Shown: positions 46,601 to 48,927 of the stretch, one piece after another
Position numbering within the stretch: position 1 is the stretch's first letter
How the letters are laid out: every line of letters begins with the position of its first letter
Notes under the pieces: generated by a model
Databases searched by the model: none
The model's input: only the letters and a program-made list of their open reading frames with translations
What the model was told of the DNA's origin: nothing
NCBI GenBank assembly: GCA_038150305.1
Contig: JAYOTG010000012.1
Span: 1-48,927 of the forward strand
DNA from: MGIIa-L3 sp038150305
GTDB lineage: Archaea > Thermoplasmatota > Poseidoniia > Poseidoniales > Poseidoniaceae
DNA length: 48,927 nucleotides
Direction of reading: 5' to 3'
Position numbers and translations under genes: made by a program

Positions 46601-47805
46601 CTGACGTATTCCTTGTACTCGATCTTGTCCACGGAAGCACCGGTTGGGAGGGCGTTGCTGCTCGAGAAGGTGAACTTGTGCCAAGGGGTGTAGAAGAAGT
46701 ACGGACGGAAGGTGCTGCTGGACTTTCCGTTGTACGAGTTGTGATACATGTAGCGGTAGTTGCTGTTGTAGCAGTTGTTGTAGGAGACGTAGCAGTAACC
46801 GCCGCCGGCGCTCGTCACGCTGAGCGTGGGGTCAAGTCCGAGAGGGAAAACACGCTCATCGTCGAGGAGCCAGGAGGTCTCGACCGCGGTGGTCAGGAAG
46901 ACCATGGGGCCCTGACTCATCACGAAAAAGGTCCCAAAGTAGGGCTCTTCGACGCCGGGCTCGATAACCATAGGAGCGGGAATCTCGGCGTACAGGTCAC
47001 CGGTTTCCACGTTGCGGATCTCCAGGTGGCCGTCGGTCTGAACGAGGTCGGACCCGACCATGACCTCGCCGCTGTAGAGGGCGTGGCCGGCAGGGAGGCG
47101 CATGGCTTCGGTGAAGCCGAACCAGTGGGCGCCCTCGTCGAGGATGGGGCGCTCGCGGATCACAAGGTTCTGCTTCACCTGGAAGGTGTTGACTTCGTAA
47201 TCGAGGTCAAAGCCTTCCGCGAGGGGGTAGCGGATGGTGTTGCCACCCACGCTCACCTCAGAGGTCGCGGGAGGCGCCTCGAAGGGGGTGTGGCTGGTGC
47301 CGGACTCGTCCATCACAACGAGCATGGGGTTGAGACCCGTGAGGATCGCATCGTCCCACTCGCTGGGCTGAATCACAACACCGTTGGCAACTTCCGCCGA
47401 GAAGGCGGTGTTGAAGGTGTTCTCGACAACTTCCCAACCGAAAGCCGTGGCCTTCAGGTTGAGATCGATGTCACTCCAGGTGCCATCGTTGTCGTAGTGG
47501 ATGGGCTGGTCCGAGAGCATCTGCGTGAAGGTCCCGTCCGCGTTGCGGAAGGTCTTCGTGTTCGCGTCTCGGGCGCCCACGACTTCGCTGCTGTCAGCGA
47601 AGCCGTAGTCCACAGGTTCCAGTTTCTCGGGCTGCGCGAAGGCATCGTCTTCGGCAACCTGGTTGTGCTCTGCCGCCATGACGCTGTCATCGATGGGGTT
47701 CCCCACGAGACCCGTCATCGGGGTCAGGGCCATCAGCAGCGTGAGCAGCACGGCGATGCCGATGCCACCCATAGCGGTCTTCTTCTTGTTCGTCATTCCC
47801 AACAT
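34087..47805 (-). CDS. Giant beta-helix surface protein (about 4570 aa) with C-terminal archaeal type IV pilin-like domain
   Basis: ATG 47805 is preferred because GGGGTGA (47812-47818) ends 6 bases before it; ATG 47811 would touch that site. A signal peptide (KKKTAMGGIGIAVLLTLLMA) comes first. Residues about 60-330 resemble the N-terminal part of bacterial wall-associated repeat proteins (FRNADGTFTQM, QPIHYDNDGTWSDIDLNL). A Tyr/Asn/Ser/Cys-rich part (330-1330) follows, then a very long parallel beta-helix region (about 1330-3250; VSIRGNTF, DLTISGNTIRGF, GFEVSDNDM), a CBM9-like domain (DGDNADWVGSEL) and cadherin-like domains (ENVNDAPE, PVNDAPTIDDW). The end has a membrane helix (IVAVALAGMVVGLLALA), an acidic run and AAVSPVIATILMVAITVVL, the archaeal pilin N-terminal segment, plus about 150 pilin-like residues. 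No enzyme motif is seen. Likely surface or pilus-linked. Confidence 0.85.
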   Translation of the reverse strand: MLGMTNKKKTAMGGIGIAVLLTLLMALTPMTGLVGNPIDDSVMAAEHNQVAEDDAFAQPEKLEPVDYGFADSSEVVGARDANTKTFRNADGTFTQMLSDQPIHYDNDGTWSDIDLNLKATAFGWEVVENTFNTAFSAEVANGVVIQPSEWDDAILTGLNPMLVVMDESGTSHTPFEAPPATSEVSVGGNTIRYPLAEGFDLDYEVNTFQVKQNLVIRERPILDEGAHWFGFTEAMRLPAGHALYSGEVMVGSDLVQTDGHLEIRNVETGDLYAEIPAPMVIEPGVEEPYFGTFFVMSQGPMVFLTTAVETSWLLDDERVFPLGLDPTLSVTSAGGGYCYVSYNNCYNSNYRYMYHNSYNGKSSSTFRPYFFYTPWHKFTFSSSNALPTGASVDKIEYKEYVSYHYSYLSNSKIDFDVKIMEDCGTTRPATSATGSAPTSGYYYYQTYSGYSMGSPTCSGAISTSYLTSGYGGTAQKAMIVSAVHSPGVDFSESDHGTGWKTAVFCDSTGTTSCSSSTQAGYIWSALNGTSSVGLSKTFDNSLIATSGTNSGTRQYVYTYAYTSGSSNNYLALTYSGGTDSDAPTATFGEYDGITSYIEGERTFFLGLSDTSGIDTTSGNEPTLYYAINNGSYTSVAATTIGTCSTSSPECQFKAQTSDITAGDYVTYYWWYQDLNVDSTGASDPNEGYTPALTGSQTTPTPYWFFVDDINNAGDAKKMVQLTTEVSATNLFSPTKFFDRQMSYFDQSDEYYFEFDTSDCGTGSSRCFYTGSSGSNYFYNNWIVQWQTSTYPATSSYNTGGSSPGKVYLDDDNGGFLSISADDGPGMNLVFLWDGDEFAMVGIGDETSIEEPLSGGSTASQVSTYGYTAAHRYVVPGDITGDFAGYSWNATYSSTGQNVVCTGTNGWTHFLRSSSGSPSCSSGYYYVYNANYKWNGFALGAGYYARTGAGSAVTYDVMKIAPEPDTYAPTITHTSLADSYARSRTVTATIADGGSPPAGLNVSTTAGTGPTLYYSVNNGSTMSQIMTPVGKTATQCVLATCDWSADITNLNTSDYIEYYITAEDVSTDVTTPNSVQTTASTFEVGDPNKMFIVEWHDMGYTNSYLCTYQVVFYDVTNEFEFKYDTGCQVYVDYSVTGYQDQTRAKGETLQKGNGWLYGSNPFTTNYRMHTSSTSNGHESFSPGLTEIKNYDTALSGSSSGTPYGYYCAYSWYWNTYKSSCNANIDMPDDFDFEYFGTLYEGTDSNDRIRLGRQGYMYFIDNGATSLERGVSTWSSNFPSMPYSGNSASRPGTIAPWWGYYTSYYCYDNTAIDCSVRYRTMPYNGKGTDIDADITTDTTWDIDDSPIRINPSNDYLSVSADLTIQPGVVVQVANGKGISFDGTCDEMKINGNEANPVTFEGQAGADWKGLAFTAACTTGTDDRHEFSHVDFRNTSDAAIAAGSRHGSSPSTNANVGNFTMNDVTFTNVAAAFEHGSGQGTVVEMTNFAVDGADDACFNFAEDTVAILREGSLKNCNTNGQSWGGAIVNYPGSTAGSLFVENVTVTNSYVNFIDVDLQDVTVSNVSVSNSASQTGVAIDAMHGSNADVYLYNVSVPDYANSGFNAVSSVYMDDVDFGSADLWITPNGWGSSTVGPVGDDAVMMNVESGDITMQRIHFGVFEGISAGDVSISGTTTHTETETWKNLDIGDLTINGGAWSLILENADVSRLYSFSTSATNTIVMELGSTIDHDDSSVDAVYGRNSEITLASVEVTSSDIDGSSNYLAKASSNSDIVLIDVSYDDGTGFADCADASGNTSSCPVDVSSSATVWYGGLAQVSLYREALINSVVTKVYKSGHSVRTTVMDTTSSPATPLLEVGVAKTDTTGMAEAWVISGDSDGNAYGDHNIFGWGAAGQNETEVSSAWYPTGGFGFGDQIELLLQPAPINFDQPNMDCAWMANNQTFQGAESSPGVYLFDSFPMTLSADLDIDGCTLVMMGSVMTVDASATSSPVLTISNGGSLVVNVSSDTGGKGTIKAQSSSYGVRLDVADGTLSVAGGVLKDLHQDSTTMSALYIGSDGALVLSESAEVYGAQTSDDDMATVKIDRGSVSISDSTIINTANTGTALWVEGSAASIDNIVVKNGAVGIMSKNAAPQIDGFTSTDNTVGVDMEGGMSLPTIYRSPSLAGVSRGWQTYDIDLSAFIGNSDYLQVGANSIYAGGNAHPYYNYWTSKYYFITDRYRMELTDNAGNTWNISAGDTGYYPYSSSDPNEGVGDVGTYQGGAGGVPQWDCNYYGVDYGPNRVGNTFYGGWGTSGVYWYFTGQSGSYPNYYNRPAAFGFNWENIEGVTPSGSYAYYPYHYWGFGTYSWAGWSGVMVPPEGLVGTNNYNVCVDYAYSYYMSSGQGARVTYPIVDISASNLTSATMYIDVLHNRANNYQDRYEFVARAGNDPADLGDYKRESGTPLFKDGTINGADIGVEIGGDFAAGHLDTVEVNSPNDAGIMVDGSTMASADGVTVNGGDYGVLVANGAAGSMDLENMDLDSQIVAGMYYVKDFGGDFSGTVSNSAGAAMKFGSSTTKDLSYDSVDFSGNNVGFDLAGSGGFTFVDSTMGSTSNDFKISGSSVVDFIEGTVDSTSVDVTGSGEFNRMRQLDVTMTADQSDGNGAVGVSDVAVVLRNAEGATASSGTTGTTGVAEDLTFTSINVDAAGLHNIDLNGYSVSSVAMVDYYWNTASDSNADFRYVEEAVSLSDNSGNAETVELIDEFDHRVCYSWTSASYNYVNRCANGWSSTGSSREFANGLEEHGYYYGSVDGGDFTGKAVMIDAPNWYLDGDTYEWNGTTMIWTGSWSTNDLSRVYPRYNGEVNVYMHDSTVQGMSLNDDGELAGINFGYTYYSMNLDANNTEFSGIASIVGAIGYGYYSDYELNFFNVRNSTISHYKGWSPLNNAIQSQDMCMRLYGGDGNIIENNTFNDCAVGIEMQRSPYYWSHNSNEIGADNVSIRGNTFEDGGEISDVRFYPSASIEGAMVIDNVMNNTGGLDSAISAWDSTIEDLTISGNTIRGFTEDGIYLNDVKGFEVSDNDMYGPGNSYAGIHANGGYGDIMDNVIVDATTGILMSEATQPVGTTTDLCEISGNYGYSDSCTFNFAGNGSTLVIDIETDSWGYEISLEITKPDGTKDSWSTYTFSSNTAYKPLTTYTDAGTYTIDVSDSWGDGGITLDAYYTSAQSGVTGPVISGNDVSMSPGSTVIATTGILVEDCTGTAINMADNFVAMPTDAIVADGCDFIDENSELLGGDQASTSGVVSASGDTVTLSGTTISGFDTGVESDAGTLSIIDNATIAGVSEGVWAYDTQLLINYAELDGGTSGVGLLLEDSGEALMYCVNLEGAAGMEIYNTDFRYNMGDVDAETAIFVSDSVGKIENLTWTSAVTTQIELDQGAMVTSIGQDLTPSLLVVPTGTMIDEANLLDIAASHLSAPVTSEVGVSIVSTDGLRAAYISPDFQSDAMAVDGDNADWVGSELNPSDDAMPGELTENFYVTYTENDDLYVAIDGLDLSTSDLLVYFDVTGGGSDTGYDYGASGAHDLPFEADFVYWAESDASNDLYAYGFLGWGVTSLSADNVDADFSGDFAEIMVPFSRLGGMPSSVRMVAIVQSDSSADVSEVYPDQDMDATTTLQDFSEYYTVVLGANNLADGVLEDEVLTYRTFLGSNVPSAAKEYDVMIKHTNDDCAVDWATEDAVNMSDNVALSMDIERACPSIGSDLANITVDEDSGAYTVSLTSYASDVQDAAGDLTWAVDEGETVVVYGNTPMPAEGLVSWSLTGHDLSITPTAEQFGMVQFNFTVTDSNGLEDDRSIYFIVENVNDAPEICQRDTNGDCVDTVMLFGDAAHVNYIPEDSLVGGQSVSVILSDVANTGSSALNLIKDQPNENDPSRQVYTWGVSVDETCPLFSVGMVDDTVLTVTGKSGMDFEAGGSCDITLSLSDDGAVNQNAVDEVITISVVPVNDAPTIDDWNLQTGDTINWASNDSSLIYGEWTIRVLEDTEEADELTFDLSALKNDVDHDLSDLTWSLLPKLDDNGRAYCAYTNYFSFTFNGDELVLDLVKDATTNAPINQIDYLYNGGVHQVNPAGKGFCEMELYLTDSAAAPTGFAYDINDNGYIQQTSLKRDVKIIVQNVAEQVPDYYFEANSGFDFNGVSNVMDGTWVPVTVTVTAGGDEGPYNHDSMLMITFQSDGHAETERDAIYIDAPAYGQSVTVDSEVYVKAVTTTVWVEMDVKTCVDETCDMTKSVEDRFIADEPASHGKVTLPNGLDYWAEPGFYGSEDGTDSIRRPVLEDKDWCNNVMYNTLTGNIDVCDQADYGRGSFEITDQELPDVVRTIGASGVPSFAPSIVAVALAGMVVGLLALAGRREEDEEEEEESSPRFVEDEAAVSPVIATILMVAITVVLSGVIYVWASSLAETDVKGVPRITFQIEDIDAFDAETGHWKIEVQQSETELATQAVEIKIFAAEIDGVYEVKMANSDGVYGFSPYNSDSLVTFSDSVRSEGDDKVSTFFVGDTIFVRTHLADGTPLTDVTIQLSYAPEVGQGALLRSWSGLSYDVAA

Positions 47806-47811
47806 TGTCAT

Positions 47812-47818
47812 TCACCCC
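47812..47818 (-). promoter_or_regulatory. Ribosome binding site of the giant gene
   Basis: GGGGTGA on the minus strand ends 6 bases before ATG 47805. It directly touches ATG 47811, which makes 47805 the better start. Confidence 0.5.
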
Positions 47819-47856
47819 ATACGGACTGTATGCATTGCATCTGAGGTTCTGTATCG

Positions 47857-47863
47857 GTTATAG
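47857..47863 (-). promoter_or_regulatory. TATA box of the giant surface-protein gene
   Basis: The minus strand reads CTATAAC. Transcription should begin about 25 bases on, near 47832, giving a leader of about 25 bases that contains the GGGGTGA site. Confidence 0.6.
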
Positions 47864-48435
47864 GCATTGGGGTACATGTGCTTTGAACCCCCAGATTGGC
47901 CGGCCGTGGAGAAACGATAGCCTGCGGACCTATTGAGCCATCATTGGTACGTTCTTTTTGTTGATTTGGACCCTCCTCCAGACCTCACGATCCTGGGTCA
48001 ACAAAGGCCACGTGTTGTGTTCTGAGCAGATGAATCGACGCGGAGTCATTCCCGAAATCTAATCCAAATTCTAACAATCGGAATCGCGGGGTGGGAGACC
48101 GACAGGCCAGACGTCCATATTCGCCTCCAAGACAGCACCAGCAGGTGTATTGATGACGGCCTTTTGCGGAAATCAGCTTCAGCGGAAGCACGGAATTGCG
48201 CCCGATGTGGTGAGGGTTGAAGGCGTAGCCTTCGCCGGCACCGGATGCCGGAGATCACGTGCTGCACTGAAGAGCACCGGCACAGCGCGTGAGCAGATTG
48301 AGGCGATGAACGCTCGCTCAAACATGCTCAAGAACACAGGAAAAACCGGAACGGAGGGGCATCCGGCATGCTGGCGCATGCCGGATACCCACGAACCAAG
48401 GCCGGCTGGGCTTGGCCCTGAGGCTGGTGCTGGAA
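47864..48435. other. Long non-coding gap with lower GC and several hairpins
   Basis: About 570 bases with no convincing gene; short frames on both strands have no protein-like composition. The left part is richer in A/T than the rest of the window and lies upstream of the giant-gene promoter. The right part has hairpins: CCGGCA-ccgga-TGCCGG (48235-48251) and a perfect 10-bp stem (48361-48386). An RNA gene or regulatory region is possible, but none is recognised. Confidence 0.5.
48361..48386 (-). terminator. Perfect 10-bp hairpin after the surface-protein gene
   Basis: ATCCGGCATG and CATGCCGGAT are separated by six bases. It lies 50 bases beyond the stop of the minus-strand gene ending at 48436 and probably marks its transcript end. 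There is no U-run beside it. Confidence 0.4.
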
Positions 48436-48927
48436 TCAGTAATCCCAGTCCTTGTCGTCGCCGCCGCCGCCACCGCGGGTGACGATGATGGCGCCAACCA
48501 CGATCGCTGCAACCACAACGCCGCCAATGGCGGGCAGGGTCCAACCGGGCAATTCGCTCTCGCCACTGACGTCCTCACCAACGGTGCCGTTGCCGTCATC
48601 CGTGTTGGTGAAGTCCGCGTCGCGGCGGTACTCAGCCGAGGCGTCGCCATCGTTGGCCAGCTTGCTGTTGCCGAGGTCATCGACGGCCACACCGACGAAG
48701 TGGTAGGTCTCCGTTCCCGTGAACGTGGGCTGTGCAATCTCAACGGTGTTCTGCGTCAGACCAACGGTGGTGCACTTGTCACCGGACGTGCGGATGTTCG
48801 CCTTGTCGGTGCCGTAGCAGATGCGCCAATTCGCAACATCGCTGTCGTCCCCAACGGACGTCCAGACGACGGTAAAGGAGTCGCCGTTGGCTGGGGCGGT
48901 GATGCTGGTGATGGACATCGCGCCGTC
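48436..48927 (-). CDS. Surface protein C-terminus: FN3-like domain and membrane anchor (5' partial)
   Basis: The frame is open to the window edge, so only the last 163 residues are seen; an ATG at 48918 is probably internal. Residues about 5-95 form an FN3-like beta-sandwich (GDSFTVVWTSVGDDSDVANW, WRICYGTDKANI, TETYHFVGVAVDDLGNSK). After an acidic linker (FTNTDDGNGTVGEDVSGE), one membrane helix (LPAIGGVVVAAIVVGAIIV) is followed by a glycine run and the short acidic end DDKDWDY. It is a cell-surface protein anchored at its C-terminus, like the others in this window. Function is unknown. Confidence 0.75.
   Translation of the reverse strand, partial: DGAMSITSITAPANGDSFTVVWTSVGDDSDVANWRICYGTDKANIRTSGDKCTTVGLTQNTVEIAQPTFTGTETYHFVGVAVDDLGNSKLANDGDASAEYRRDADFTNTDDGNGTVGEDVSGESELPGWTLPAIGGVVVAAIVVGAIIVTRGGGGGDDKDWDY

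Noticed and set aside
47985..48482. Short frames on both strands in the gap after the giant-gene promoter
   Set aside because: Low-complexity, Arg/Ser/His-rich readings without start signals; some run into the 3' end of the neighbouring gene.

Overview
The window reads as archaeal chromosome, most likely a marine euryarchaeon of the Candidatus Poseidoniales (Marine Group II) type. The archaeal markers are the small subunit of DNA polymerase D, the replication factor C small subunit, Pelota, the archaeal-type amidotransferase subunit GatD, an elongator tRNA-Met with a bulge-helix-bulge intron, TATA-type promoters lying about 25-30 bases before start codons, and a flotillin with its NfeD partner. 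The lineage assignment is inference from gene content, high GC and the giant surface proteins; no phylogeny was run. I found no insertion sequence, CRISPR array or prophage.

Layout. 1-2267 carries a two-gene unit for opening an aminophenol-type ring: a catalytic AmnB-like dioxygenase (5' end cut by the window) and a non-catalytic AmnA-like subunit fused to a RidA-family 2-aminomuconate-deaminase-like domain. An APC amino acid permease follows (2372-3775). 3776-15663 (minus) holds two surface proteins of 869 and 3076 residues, both ending in a membrane anchor and an acidic, Trp-rich cytoplasmic tail. 15770-21033 (plus) is mostly housekeeping: rfcS, a possible 57-residue gene, tRNA-Met, gatD and an acyl-CoA carboxylase carboxyltransferase, with a minus-strand membrane protein at 16960-17832. 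21036-24585 (minus) has a surface protein with an alpha/beta-hydrolase domain that lost its nucleophile, and an unknown protein. 24672-27472 (plus) is a membrane-protein, NfeD and flotillin cluster. 27561-33266 (plus) has fhs, pelA, a small unknown gene, a pncC/cinA-type gene and the PolD small subunit, with tRNA-Val on the minus strand between. 33267-33926 (minus) is a HAD phosphatase. 34087-47805 (minus) is one 13.7-kb gene for a surface protein of about 4570 residues. A further surface-protein 3' end lies at 48436-48927.

Roughly 59% of the window encodes five surface-anchored proteins built from DNRLRE, FN3-like, Ig-like, parallel beta-helix and cadherin-like modules. The strongest candidate for something undescribed is the C-terminus of the 4.57-k-residue protein: after a transmembrane helix and an acidic cytoplasmic stretch it carries what looks like a complete archaeal type IV pilin, with the VSPVIA-type N-terminal helix placed internally. 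Other points of interest are the AmnA-RidA fusion, the pseudo-hydrolase surface protein, shared Trp-rich cytoplasmic tails, and a repeated TGATCA arrangement where convergent genes meet stop to stop.
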